Below, piece after piece: positions 19,624 through 29,218 of a DNA stretch of 64,000 bases. The stretch covers positions 12,501 through 76,500 of the forward strand of contig CAUJNA010002879.1 of the NCBI GenBank assembly GCA_963377175.1, read 5' to 3'. Both the position numbers and the translations under genes were made by a program. The first letter of the stretch is position 1. Each line of letters opens with the position of its first letter. The DNA is from Effrenium voratum. Its lineage: Eukaryota > Sar > Dinophyceae > Suessiales > Symbiodiniaceae. The notes under the pieces were generated by a model that searched no databases, was not told where the DNA came from, and was given only the letters and a program-made list of their open reading frames with translations.

Positions 19624-21361
19624 ATGGTGGTGGGGGAGGTGGGGGAGGCCCTGGCCAGTTCCCCAATGCAGACCCGTCTCAAGCTGCCGATCCTAGTGTA
19701 GGCATGACCGTCACCGATCACGCCACGCATGAGGAATCCGTTGTTCGCGTCAAGGACCTCAAGGATCTCGTGTTGCCATCCCCTCCGGAGAACGCTGGAC
19801 AGGCTAGAGGTTTCATCAACCAAGTTTTGATGGCCATCGGTCGACTCCAGAAGACCCCCGGAGATGAAGTTTACCAGTGGGCCCAAGCATGCATGTCCTC
19901 CACCGAGCAAGAACTCATCGCGGACAAGCGTTTCCCACGGTTAGATCGTGAAATAGCCGCAAAGCTCCTTAAAACCTGCCGTAAAGGTAAGTTCGGGCTC
20001 TTGTTTCAGAATATGGTTGAACAAGAGAGAATCTCGTCAGGTGGGATGCCCGTAGGGAGAATCATGTTGCGTGCTATCTTCAAGCACTTTCAGTTAGAAC
20101 GAGGTAGGCTCGGAACCTTAGGAGGTCGCAACTTGTTAAAGTTGTCTCTTGCAGGCCCGTCCCTTGCTGACCTGGATGCCTTTCGGGAGAAGTACGTTTA
20201 CGTGCTGACCGCAATTCCCGTGGCAGAACAACCCAGGGAAACAACCTTGTTTGATCACCTGTTGGATGAGCTGGAAAAGTGCACCTCGCTGAAGCCTAAG
20301 GTAGAAAAGGCACGGGAAGCCCCTTTCGGTAGCCACCGTAGGAAGCCGGAATGGTTGTGGTCCAAGGTTGATCTAGCCTTGGAGCTCCATCAGGACAAGC
20401 GGAACAGGGATGAGTTTGACAAAAGTCTTCAAATCAAGCCAGCCGTTATGTCCCAGGGGAATAATTCTAATGCCATGCCCGCAGCAAGCAGCGAAGACAA
20501 GCCCAAGAAAAGTAAGAAGAGCAAGAAGGATAAATCTGCTGACCAGCAGACTCCGGCAGCCCCTGCGCCGAAGGTTAAAGCTCCAAAGCCGCCTCCTCCT
20601 AAAGCTAATGCAGCTCCAGCCCCCAAGGGTAAAGGTAAGGGCGGTTCGAACGATAACCTTACTCCTAGGTCTAAGGCCATCAGTAAGACAGCCACTATGA
20701 CCGCGGCGGAGAAAGCCAAGATGCCGTGCATGTTTTATGCCTATAATTCGTGCAAGGCCAAGCAGTGTGCATTTCTCCACAGTGATTCCAACAAGTACAC
20801 TGGTCCCAAGCCCAAAAGTTTGTTGTCCCCGCCGCCGCCAAAGGCGAGTGCAGCTGTTGCACAGCTCATTCCGGCAATGGCAAGCGTCGCCTCCGATGAC
20901 AATCGCATTAGTTGGCTTTGGGATACTGCCGCAGGGAGACACTTGATCGGACGTCAAGCTTTGAATAGCAACATGATCAAGTGCGTGCGCGAGAGCAGCA
21001 CACCCGTAGGTTTTGCGACTGGGGGTGGTGCCCAACAAGGCACTACTTCATTAGGGTTCGAGGACAGCCGAGTGATACCTGCTGAAGAGCAGGTGTACGT
21101 CCTCCGTGATTGCCCACCAGCGCAATCCATCGGTAAGACCGTAATGGATCAAGGACACCTTTTCATTTGGGATCCACGTGAAAACGTTCCATACCTTGTG
21201 CCCCCAAAGGACATCAGTAGATGTAAGATTAACGTGCCCCGCAATGCGCGCATTAATGCATCTAGGGTAGTGGAATACGTTCCCCAATATGATGAAGTGG
21301 TAAAACCCAAGTTGGCAGAGTCGTCAACTCACCTCTGGCCGATTGAAGCCGCTGCTATGAG
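19410..21361 (+). CDS. Polyprotein: Gag, zinc fingers and aspartic protease
   Basis: Continues gag after the -1 shift. Order: a CX2CX3HX4C knuckle (CRVCGGSHEDTDC, about 19565-19605; the retroviral form has X4 before His); a helical Gag core (about 19740-20370); a Lys/Pro/Ala-rich linker; a CCCH finger CX7CX4CX3H at 20727-20780; and a retropepsin-like site WLWDTAAG with catalytic Asp codon at 20922. The frame is cut at 21361 by the nested transposon, inside ...AAAMS, and resumes at 32102 in the same frame once the duplicated GAG is discounted. Protease would release Gag, integrase, RT and RNase H. Confidence 0.9.
21359..21361. other. Target duplication GAG (left copy)
   Basis: GAG immediately precedes the left terminal inverted repeat and is repeated at 32099-32101. 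The polyprotein codons run on in frame with one copy kept, which confirms the 3-bp duplication independently of the inverted repeats. Confidence 0.85.
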
Positions 21362-21388
21362 CCTGGAGATGCATTTCACCCGTAAATG
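21362..21388 (+). repeat. Left terminal inverted repeat
   Basis: Begins CCTGGAGATGCATTTCACCC. Its last 17 bases (21372-21388, CATTTCACCC, one base, TAAATG) recur at 21402-21418 with one change, a subterminal copy just inside the end. Confidence 0.85.
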
Positions 21389-21828
21389 TCGGCCGGATCC
21401 CCATTTCACCCTTAAATGCAAATTTAGTCATTAAACGCCTTTGCCCTTGTCCAAAACATGCCACGTGGAAGACATGTTTTCGCAACAAAAACTTGCTACA
21501 ACAAGTAGCGCCTCTCGAATCAAGTTTTGATTGGGTTCAACTGCGTTGCGTTAGTCATCGCCCAAGCCAAGCGCGCTTGCGGACACTGGGCCCCATGCTT
21601 ACAACTCTGTAACTCTGCCTCACCGTTTGCCGCAGCTCTTTTTGCTGCCCCGGACTTGCTGCCATCTTTCAATGTGAGACGACGCTAGTCGCTAGTTCGC
21701 GGCCCGGTCCGTGCACGTGTGCATGCCAAACATGAGTGACCAAGGAACAAGCTAGATGCGTTCGAGCAAGACATGCGTGAGACATGAGTGACAAGCGTCA
21801 AGACATGAGTGGGCATGAAGCCAAGCAA
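21389..21828. other. Left subterminal region
   Basis: No gene. It holds the second CATTTCACCC..TAAATG copy and, at 21726-21835, a cluster of degenerate repeats of the type CATGAGTG(A/G)C / CATGCGTGAG. A matching cluster sits at 31610-31790 near the other end. In CACTA elements such subterminal repeats bind a transposon-encoded protein; that role here is inferred. Confidence 0.6.
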
Positions 21829-23157
21829 TCACGCACGGTGCAGCCGGGCAAGCAGCACCGCTTGGTACTTTGCCGGGAGCTGAAGAAGCCAGCGGCGCAG
21901 CGTTTGCACGGGAGCTGTGACCACGTGGGTCTTGCGCAGGACCGCCATCAGCTTTTTCAGGAGGTCCTCGTCCATCCAGCAGACCCCTAGCCAGGGGTTT
22001 GTTTGGTTGCCAGGCACATGCAGCAAGAGCAGGTGTTGTAGAAGGTGCGCCTTCGGGCGGAATTGAAAGAGCTTTACCGCCTCGCCACGGTGTTGCAAGT
22101 GCAAGGCAACATATGTCTGCATGAAGATCTGGCCCACCGTCTTGACCTGCTCAGCTTCGGCGTCGGTGAGGAAAGGAGAGGCTTGGGCAGCAGAGGCAAG
22201 CAAGCCAATCACATTGTTTGCCGCCCACACGCAAGTGCGAAGCAAGTTGTCGCCGCAGTCACGGCCATCAAGAAGGTCTGCAAGCCAAAGCAGCACGGAG
22301 CTTGTGCGGGAGCCTTTGTCACGAAGCGAGGCAAATGTGCCAGACTTCCAATTGAGCTTGGGCTTGGAAAAGGACCATTTCCGCGGAAGCTTTGCTAAGT
22401 TGCTTTGCTCGATCCATCGCTTAAATTGAGCTGTGGCGGCTTCCATGCGATCTGCCTGGTTTGGGCCTGCAAAGAAGCCTCGCATTCGCAATAAGATTAC
22501 AAGGACGCTCCCTGCCAGATCCCTCCCGGTTCCAAGGAAATACACATGTAAGGGGTCGGGCCAGATCCAGGATGGGTTGAAGCCGCGGAACGCCGCCAAT
22601 GCCGGCTCTTGGCTCCAAGGAGGGCTGTTTGGATCTAACAGCGTCTGACGCCAAAGCGCATCAGGACCCACATCAGTGACTGGGGCTGCCAAGGTTTTGC
22701 TCCCCATGCAAAGATGACAAGCCAATTTCCGGCCATATGACCGTGTCAAGCAGCAACTTTGCACGTGGAACTTCCAGTCGCCTTTCAAGCCGACGACCTC
22801 GCAGAAGAGCTGCTCCCCATTGTGGTGGACCCCTTTTTGGGCGAGGGCGCAAAGTGATCTGACCACGCACTTGATGGCCTCCTGGAGCGTCACATTGATT
22901 TGCCCACGGATAACGTAATGAGTCTTGGGGATCAAGGTGATGACGTGTCGGCTGAATACCGAGTCAGAAGCTGCAGGGCACACAGCACTCTGCCAAGTCA
23001 GAACCATCCAGCTCGTGCCAATGGCATTAGCTTCGTCACCGTAGAGCAGGAGTGGCAAAGCAGCTTCGTGAGCCGGAGCGCGCCCTAGGCGCACCCAGTA
23101 CTCTTCAGGCAGCTCGCCAAGGATGGCGCGAAAACCAGTTCGTAGCAGCGCGTGGGC
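21829..23157 (-). CDS. Transposase-like protein, main exon
   Basis: About 442 codons ending at TGA (21829-21831). No ATG lies at its start; a GC-AG intron of 46 nt (23203-23158) joins it in frame to the exon upstream. Signatures in order: LLLYGDEANAIG (first acidic residue); VVGLKGDWKFHV followed by TRSYGRKLACHLCMG (CX2C); WPDPLHVYFLGTGRDLAGSV. These resemble the GDWxx, CxxC and DxxH...G blocks of plant TNP2-type CACTA transposases and of a very abundant dinoflagellate protein family. It would cut and join element ends in the nucleus. Catalytic residues are not assigned with certainty. No in-frame stop, so it could be intact. Confidence 0.65.
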   Translation of the reverse strand, partial: AHALLRTGFRAILGELPEEYWVRLGRAPAHEAALPLLLYGDEANAIGTSWMVLTWQSAVCPAASDSVFSRHVITLIPKTHYVIRGQINVTLQEAIKCVVRSLCALAQKGVHHNGEQLFCEVVGLKGDWKFHVQSCCLTRSYGRKLACHLCMGSKTLAAPVTDVGPDALWRQTLLDPNSPPWSQEPALAAFRGFNPSWIWPDPLHVYFLGTGRDLAGSVLVILLRMRGFFAGPNQADRMEAATAQFKRWIEQSNLAKLPRKWSFSKPKLNWKSGTFASLRDKGSRTSSVLLWLADLLDGRDCGDNLLRTCVWAANNVIGLLASAAQASPFLTDAEAEQVKTVGQIFMQTYVALHLQHRGEAVKLFQFRPKAHLLQHLLLLHVPGNQTNPWLGVCWMDEDLLKKLMAVLRKTHVVTAPVQTLRRWLLQLPAKYQAVLLARLHRA

Positions 23158-23203
23158 CTCAGGAAAGAGACGTCGCACACACAATCAGCAGGCGCTACGG
23201 GGC

Positions 23204-23425
23204 CCCAGCAAACTCATGCGGCAACAGAAATGGCCAGCTTTGCACTGTCACAAAGCCATCGCCATCCAGCATGGGGAGCTCTTGGAAGGCTACGGGGGCG
23301 TCAAGCCCCAGAGACTGTGCCTCGAGCCTGGGGCACGCTTCCAGACACCGAAAGTCTGGCAGCCACTCGAGCCTGCGGTGCACATGGCGTTCAGAGGTCG
23401 TCGTGGCGCCCCTGCACACGTCCAC
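23204..23425 (-). CDS. Transposase-like protein, upstream exon
   Basis: Frame reading ...LDGDGFVTVQSWPFLLPHEFAG, ending at 23204, then GCCCCG... and ...CCTGAG, an apparent GC-AG intron joining in phase to AHALLRTGF. The 5' limit is uncertain because the frame is open to about 23425 without a good start. The SWPFLLPHEF segment matches the region before the catalytic core in the dinoflagellate family of the next exon. Confidence 0.5.
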
Positions 23426-24149
23426 TCAGAAAATTAACACGCGCGCAGGCAGGTCAGATCCAGCCTACTCCAGGCTTCAGACTTATACAAGTTCCCCAAG
23501 TCGGAGGCAAGCGCTATGGAGCTTCCACCCGAGCCCACTGCCGAAGCCAACCTGGCCAGCGTGATGAGAACTTAAGGTCTGCTTTGCAAGGAACCTCTCG
23601 TCCAGCTGTCGCCGGACATCTTGAGGTAGGCCGGAAGATGCACCGCTAGTACCTGACAGAACAATCGATCAACACGAATGTATACTGATCATGGACAGTG
23701 CTCTTGCTGGAAACCAAGAGCATACAATTGTTTATCTCCTCTCGCTTTGCTGCAATCGGTTCAAACCCCGGCTATCTTTTAGACAGCGCTCCCACCGTGA
23801 ACCGTTGCAGCTGAACAATGGAGCAAGGCTAAGGGGCACAGGGAAGGCAAGAGGTGAACATCATGAGCGCTGACTGCACAAGGGACACCAAGGCAAACCA
23901 AGCGCCCCGGCATGCTCCAACTCAACTGCGCACGCAGTGCGGTTATACCAAACGGCCCTGGTCAGGAAAAAGCTCACTGCTCATAGCCCCTGGCGTGCGA
24001 AAATGAATTGGCGCGACTTGCGCGAATCAGAGAAAGCCAGGCCAGCAAGGCTTGCGAAGCTCAGCCAGCACCGCGCGAACCTGTACTTTGACCATGCGGA
24101 CGTCCACAACCTCACAAAAGGTGGGTCAATCAAAACGTGAGGCGCGGTG
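23426..24149. other. Transposon interior, no clear exon
   Basis: About 720 bp between the transposase exons and the upstream gene. Minus-strand frames are short and broken. It may hold small transposase 5' exons or an intergenic spacer; none could be supported. Confidence 0.4.
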
Positions 24150-24640
24150 AAGCAAACGGCCTTCTGCGTGACCAGCTTGACCGCCTTCTGAAGGCTTGTC
24201 TCGTCCCGGATGCCCACCAAGCTGGAGCATCAAATTTGGCAACAGCGCTCTATTCCGGATTGGGCACCAAGCCTGTTGAAGACGTCAGTCAGGTCTTTGT
24301 GACAGCTCTTGAGGTCTTTCACAAAGTCACTGCCTTTCGACATGCGGTGCACACCTTCCAGATCGAGCAGGGCGCTGTTCACTGAGTTGAACTCTTTTTT
24401 CAGCTCAGCGCCTGGGGCAAGACGAGGCCGCAAACAACGCGCCAAGGCAGCACGTGCGTAATATTTAAGTCAGGCGCGGATCACAGCAACCTTGTCCTCC
24501 AGCGACTTCTTGCCCTCCAGACGGATGATCTGCTTGTCGCCCGTGGACTTCGGGCCACTCTTGGCCTTCGCTTTTGGCCGTCTTTGTGACGACGGGTCAG
24601 CACCTGCTGCGCCAAGCTATAGCTTTGGAAGACGGGTCCA
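24150..24640 (-). CDS. Helical C-terminal exons of a dinoflagellate transposon protein
   Basis: Three blocks. About 24620-24478 reads KAKAKSGPKSTGDKQIIRLE and continues to VAVIR. A GC-AG intron of 66 nt (24477-24412) follows. Then 24411-24230 reads AELKKEFNSVNSALLDLEG and on to GAQSGIERCC, and a further block near 24215-24150 reads LVGIRDETSLQKAVKLVTQK. The charged helical character fits the C-terminal part of the protein begun at 25827. Function unknown. Confidence 0.5.
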
Positions 24641-24977
24641 CGTACAGGTTTGTACACAACTTTACAAAGAAGAATCCCTGTCGATGAGAAGACAAGACCC
24701 CTGATTTTTTGCAAACAGCTTTGAGCACAGAGAAGTTCAGACATGCATGTCAAACATCAAGCGTGCAAGGTCATGCGTGAGCCATGCCATCAAGCCATGA
24801 GTGGGCAAGCTACCAAGATATGCGTGGCCAAGCCATGCATGAAGCCATGCATGGTCAAGAGTGACGTGTTCAAGCCACAAAGCTACACGTGGTCAAACTA
24901 CTAAACTATACACAATGAGTGGTCAAGAGTGGTCAGCCATGCGTGGTTCAAGAAACAAGACATGTGTGGTCAAGCCA
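24641..24977. repeat. Internal cluster of CATGAGTGGC-type repeats
   Basis: 24745-24965 contains many tandem-like variants of CAAGCCATGAGTGG, CATGCGTGAG and GTGGTCAAG. Similar clusters are at 21726-21835, 27320-27420, 28460-28650, 30530-30640 and 31610-31790. They fall between coding blocks, so they may be introns or spacers built from the same repeat. Confidence 0.65.
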
Positions 24978-25827
24978 TCAAACTCGTACAGGAGCAAGAC
25001 AGATCAAAGGCACCCAGGCCAATCTACAGATGAAGGGAACAAGGGTCCAGCCTGCGTTGGCTGCGTTGGCCGAGCCCTTCACGAACTCCATCACAGCATC
25101 AATTGCCGGCGCGCTGGCGCTTGGGTCGCGAGGGGCTGCTAGGGCCTCAAGCCGAGGTGGGGCTGCCAAGTAGGTGGACAGGGCATCCTGCGCATCAACC
25201 TCACCTTGCAGGGTGGCAGACTGTTCCACAGACTCCTGCTCCGTGCGGCTGCAACTCGTTTGCACCCAGTACTGCATGTCAGCCGCGCTGGTGGGAGCGT
25301 CAAGATCTGGCACCCCCCCCCCCTTCCTGACAATGGCTTCCACCTTGGTCCTGGGCTGGGTGACATACATGAGCGCCGTTATGTGCCAAACATGCGCGCA
25401 GCAGACAGAATGCCAAGCAAGCGGCTCCGACATGCCTCTGGCGCGCATCTGGGCCACCGTGAGCAACTCGCTCTTCCGCTCGTGGGCCTGGCTGGACTTA
25501 GCCTGCAAAGAGAGCGTGGCCTCCATGCGCTCAGCGTTCTCGCCCGACTTCACCCACTTGACCAAGAGGTCATTTTTGGCGTCCCGGCCGCCAGCTGCAA
25601 ACATGGCACTCATCTGCGGAAAGCGTGGTGCTCGGCCACCTTTAACCAGGCGCTGCAACCTCATGTAAGCGGAGCGGTGCGTCGTTGAGTTGATGACGAT
25701 GTCCTGCGCAGGGGCCTGGCCTGACTGAGTTTTGGCGGATGGCGACTGGAGATCCAGGCCATCCGCGGCACCCTCTGTGACGAGCTTTTTCTCTGACGAA
25801 GTGGGGCTGGGAGAGTCCCAGGGGCAC
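24978..25827 (-). CDS. Dinoflagellate-type domain protein, main exon(s)
   Basis: The minus frame is open from an acceptor-like TTTGTAG at about 25828. It reads ...DIVINSTTHRSAYMRLQRL, then RFPQMSAMFAAGGRDAKNDL, KWVKSGENAERMEATL and ELLTVAQMRARGMSE. Further on, KVEAIVRKGGGVPDLDAP and YWVQTSCSRTEQESVEQS appear. This block order (STxxxYMRL, MFAGG, LLxKW, ELLTVxQM) is one I recognise from a large, uncharacterised dinoflagellate family; no biochemical role is known to me. Likely one gene with the exons at 26664-25975 and 24640-24150. The 3' end near 24978 is set only by a stop and may run past a donor. Confidence 0.6.
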
Positions 25828-25974
25828 CTACAAACGCATTGGCAGAACTGCCTTCTCTGAAAGCGGAAGCTGAGGCGCTCGCTGGCTATCCTGCCACGAA
25901 GGCAGCTGGCGGCGAAGCTGTTCCTGTCCAGCTGCTAGGGTGTCCATCGACCTGGACGTGGTACGAAAGCACAA

Positions 25975-26664
25975 TCAGAATTTGTACATGGTTAGAGGCC
26001 AGCGCTCCAGGCGCTTCAAGTCCGGCTTCTCCAGGGGCGGCGTCTCCTCCTCACAGTCCACAACCCCGCCCAGCGTGGCGGCAAGGGGGCTCGTGGCCAG
26101 CAAGTTCAAAACGTTTGGCTGACCTCGGCGCAGGGCGGCTGGCTGAACAGACTTCTGCGCGGCCACAGCGGCCACTATTTGCTGCAAGGCAGTCTGGCCA
26201 CCAGGGGCTGGACCCTTTTGCAAAGGCTGGCCGGGCGTCGGCGCTGCAGGCTCAGTGGGCTCGGCCAGCTTCGAGCTTTCAGCTGGAGCCTGGTGGTTTC
26301 CTTCTGGCCGGTTTTTCAAAGCCTTCAAAGGCTTCCCATTCGCATCCACAGCCTTGGCCTGGGTCTCGGGCTGCTGGCTGTCCTCATCCTGGACGAGGGT
26401 GGGGGCAACTTCCAGCGCCGTCTTGGCTTTGGCCTTCGACTTGCCGCAAGCTTTTGGTTTGGCGGCTTGCTTGGCCTTTGCTTTGGCGGCCGGCTTCTGC
26501 TTCTTTGCGGGCTCCTGCTCCTGAAGCTGAGGACCATCAGCAGGCCGCTTCCTCACGCCAGCCAACATCTGCTCGCACTGGCTTACTGGGAGGCCAGTGG
26601 CCTCAGACAAGGCGTCAGCGGTCGGTGCAGCTCCAGCTGCTTTCAAAGCCTGCAAGGCCTCCAT
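25975..26664 (-). CDS. Lys/Ala-rich protein, first exon
   Basis: ATG at 26664 (MEALQALKAAGAAPTADALS) begins 229 codons; a TTG six codons upstream is not needed. Residues about 1-40 resemble a small helical domain, followed by a Lys/Ala-rich basic stretch (KPAAKAKAKQAAKPKACGK), which suggests nucleic-acid binding or nuclear localisation, then a Pro/Gln-rich linker. Near the stop the sequence ACCAT|GTACAA could be a donor, and 25925-25838 contains an in-frame-looking piece (EQLRRQLPSWQDSQRAPQLP) that would bridge to the exon at 25827. Function unknown. Confidence 0.55.
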   Translation of the reverse strand: MEALQALKAAGAAPTADALSEATGLPVSQCEQMLAGVRKRPADGPQLQEQEPAKKQKPAAKAKAKQAAKPKACGKSKAKAKTALEVAPTLVQDEDSQQPETQAKAVDANGKPLKALKNRPEGNHQAPAESSKLAEPTEPAAPTPGQPLQKGPAPGGQTALQQIVAAVAAQKSVQPAALRRGQPNVLNLLATSPLAATLGGVVDCEEETPPLEKPDLKRLERWPLTMYKF

Positions 26665-27319
26665 GGCAGCTACGATTGACAACTGCTACGAACAAAAGAC
26701 TTGAGAGCTGGTGTGGAAATATGTGCAAAATGAATTCACGAAATTCACGGGCAGATATCGCCTTTTGGGGGTCAGATAACGCCGAAAACACGGATTTTCA
26801 CGCCAAGAGTTTTCGAAGATCAAGCTGCCAGATTTTCGCAGGCAAAGTGCAGGATACGCTACTGATCGCTACTGAGCAGACTCTATACACTTCTTTGCGG
26901 CTGATTGCAGCAATCCATCCCAAGCACCTGGAGGGTGCAGCTTGCTGGATTTCAGCAAATACTTCATTACATCTTCCAAGTTGGCCTTCGTGTCAGGGCC
27001 CGAAGGCAGGCTAGCAGCAATCAAGCAACCAAGGCCTCTGACCAGACCTCGTGAGCAAAGTTGAAGTCACAAGCCTGGAAAAGCAAGAGAGGCCAGCAGT
27101 GAGGGTGCACAACTGGCACGCCTGAAACAGTTCGAGGTCTGTTTTTGTCATGTCCACTTGCGCTGGCCGGACAGAAGCCTCAAGCGCTGCCTGCGGGGAC
27201 ATGCATGAGCAAGCAACCCTTCCAGACATCAACTTCCACCTGGCGACCACAATCTTCAAAGGCTTCACGCAGGAGCACAGCTAAGTGCTGGCCGAAGGCA
27301 TACGCGTAAGCCCTGAAAA
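26665..27319. other. Spacer with one exon-like block
   Basis: 27310-27245 on the minus strand reads AYAYAFGQHLAVLLREAFED, resembling the C-terminal helix that follows the methyltransferase core in dinoflagellate relatives. The rest (26665-27240) shows no gene I can support. Confidence 0.4.
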
Positions 27320-28252
27320 TCACGCGGCATGCGTGGCGACAATGGCATGAGTGGCACAGTGAGTGACAACCAACAATTGCAACGTACATGAATGGCAACC
27401 GTGCGCAGTGACAAGCCAATGAGTGCAGCAGTTGCTGCCCAGGGACTGGCTCTGTTTGAGGGCGCTGCCATCTGCAGACCAGGAAGTCGATCCATCAGGC
27501 AGCTTCCGCTTCTTGCACAATGGGGCGCCAGAAAACCGCACAGAACGGTCAAGGTGTCCAGCAGCAGCATGCATGCGCGTTAGCAGCGCCGGATCGTTGG
27601 AATACAGCCTTTGTCTTTTGGGTGTGCTGAAGCCAAAGAAGAAGAGGCCATGCCAAATGCCACAACTGTGCACTACAGCTGCGTCGAACAGGATGCTGAG
27701 AGCTGGATGCATGGCCGCCATGCTTCCCTCTGGCTGCTCGATCAAAATTCGAAGACCCCTCGAGACCGCGTAGAGCAAGAGCAGCATTGTGCGAACTGCA
27801 AGGAAGTTCCCTAGCGCCACGCTGCTGTACGCACGGTTTCCAGATGGAAACAAAGCCGTTCGCTGATGAGTGCCTTTGTTCCTTGGAGATGAAAAAGGCA
27901 AACAATCACAGCACCTACTGTCAGGCCCAGGCGGGGCACAGAAGCTCGAGCAAGGCAGCGCTGCAATCACAAGCGCTCCTCGGCGACATCGGCGGACTTC
28001 ATTGAGAGCAGACCTCAGCGTCTACATCTGGCAAGGCCAACTGGAAAAACCAGGCACGGGCAGAAAACCTGCAGGGGTTGTCAGGTCGAAGCTGCCCGGG
28101 CGCAGCTGCAAGTCTATGTCAATGCTGGTCCCCCTGAAGCCCGCCTGCTCACATCAGCCAAAGGAGTTGTTTTCGAACCTGACTGCCACAGCCTCTCTGA
28201 GAGCAGCACTCACTCGGCCGAGCCCGCTATAGAGCTCAACAAAATCGCGATC
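27320..28252 (-). CDS. Cytosine-methyltransferase-like protein (multi-exon)
   Basis: Four minus-strand pieces. Exon 28252-28193 reads DRDFVELYSGLGRVSAALRE (motif I, SAM-binding FxGxG-like). Exon 28144-28073 reads AGFRGTSIDIDLQLRPGSFD (motif II acidic). From 28021 come TLRSALNEVRRCRRGALVIA and ALPCSSF (motif IV, catalytic-type Pro-Cys), then ILIEQPEGS (motif VI, where DNA C5-methyltransferases have ENV) and GFSTPKRQRLYSN. GC-AG introns of 48 and 51 nt join the first exons in frame; a further in-frame 33-nt GT-AG intron after PPGPDS is possible. The 3' part reads into CATGAGTG repeats, so the true end is earlier than the stop. A 5' exon with the start codon was not found. Target base and activity are unknown. 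Confidence 0.6.
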
Positions 28253-28774
28253 CTGCGAGCCACACGCAAGTCTGACAGAAACATCACGGGTAAGTTGCGG
28301 CTCCTGGGTGCCATGCAAGCCCGTGTTGTGGATCACAAGAAGCACAACTACTATGAGTTGTAAAGGGGCGCCTACTCGAAGCAATTCTGCTACAACCATC
28401 CTGGAAGGATAGCTTCGCAGCCAAATCCGCTCGAACAATCGCACGTGGGAGCAACTGTCAAGCCATGAGTGCGGCACAAATGAACAACTGCCAAGGCATG
28501 AGTGGCAACATGAGATGGCTTCACAATTAAGTGAAGACAGTGAACAAATCTCAAGGCATGAGTGGGCGACGTGGATGGCTATCAAGACAAACTCTCAAGG
28601 CATGAGCGTGAGTGACAACATGCGTGAGCAACTGTCAAGCCATGAGTGGGCAAAGTGCGGACAAGACACGCAGGCAACCGACTCACGCCAGATGAGCGCG
28701 TATACGCGTTATTTTTCCCCATCCCCTACAGATGCAAGGTTGGCCTTGCTCAAGCACCCCGCGCCACAGGTTTG
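28253..28774. repeat. Spacer with CATGAGTGGC repeat cluster
   Basis: 28460-28650 holds at least six variants of AAGGCATGAGTGG / CAAGCCATGAGTG. Minus-strand frame 28350-28255 may include a methyltransferase 5' exon (…TGLHGTQEPQLTRDVSVR…), but no splice model was convincing. Confidence 0.5.
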
Positions 28775-29155
28775 CTACGCAAACCTGCGACGCTTGAGAT
28801 CCGGGACGTTCTCCAGCAAGGAAGTCCGCTCTTCGGACACCATCCACTTGTCAAGGGCCTGCTTGTACGTGAGGTCCTGCTGCTCAGCGCGAATTGCCCG
28901 GACGAACTGGGTCTTGGCTTTCATGAAGCTGCCAGGCTGGTACCCCTCATGCTGCTCAGCAGGCTCTGGCTCTGTGGACTTGGCAAGAGGCCGGGCCACA
29001 GGCCGGCGCTGCAGGCTTGTTGGCTTGATCGAAATTTCTTCTACGGGGGCTGAAGCCTCCTCCTCTGAGCAATCTTCCTGATTGTCAGGCTGGTCGTCTG
29101 GGTCTATTGAGAAAGGCTTGGGTACAGGGGCGCTTTCCTTCAAGGACTCCAGCAC
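28775..29155 (-). CDS. Acidic/helical transposon protein exon
   Basis: 127 codons, preceded by an acceptor-like AATTAG and no ATG. An acidic linker (SIDPDDQPDNQEDCSEEEA) is followed by AEQQDLTYKQALDKWMVSEE, RTSLLENV and a basic KRRRFA end. The LTYxQAxxxWxxSExRxxLL block recurs in dinoflagellate mobile-element proteins as I recall them. Function unknown; probably a C-terminal exon of the unit starting at 31244. Confidence 0.5.
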   Translation of the reverse strand: MLESLKESAPVPKPFSIDPDDQPDNQEDCSEEEASAPVEEISIKPTSLQRRPVARPLAKSTEPEPAEQHEGYQPGSFMKAKTQFVRAIRAEQQDLTYKQALDKWMVSEERTSLLENVPDLKRRRFA

Positions 29156-29218
29156 CTAATTGCAGTACTACAATCTCAACGCACGGCATTATCACAGTGA
29201 TTTCGAAAAGCAAACAAC

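Noticed and set aside
25839..27014. 391-codon + strand frame inside the DNA transposon
   Set aside because: Shadow of the minus-strand Lys/Ala-rich and neighbouring exons; GC-rich coding DNA keeps the opposite strand open.
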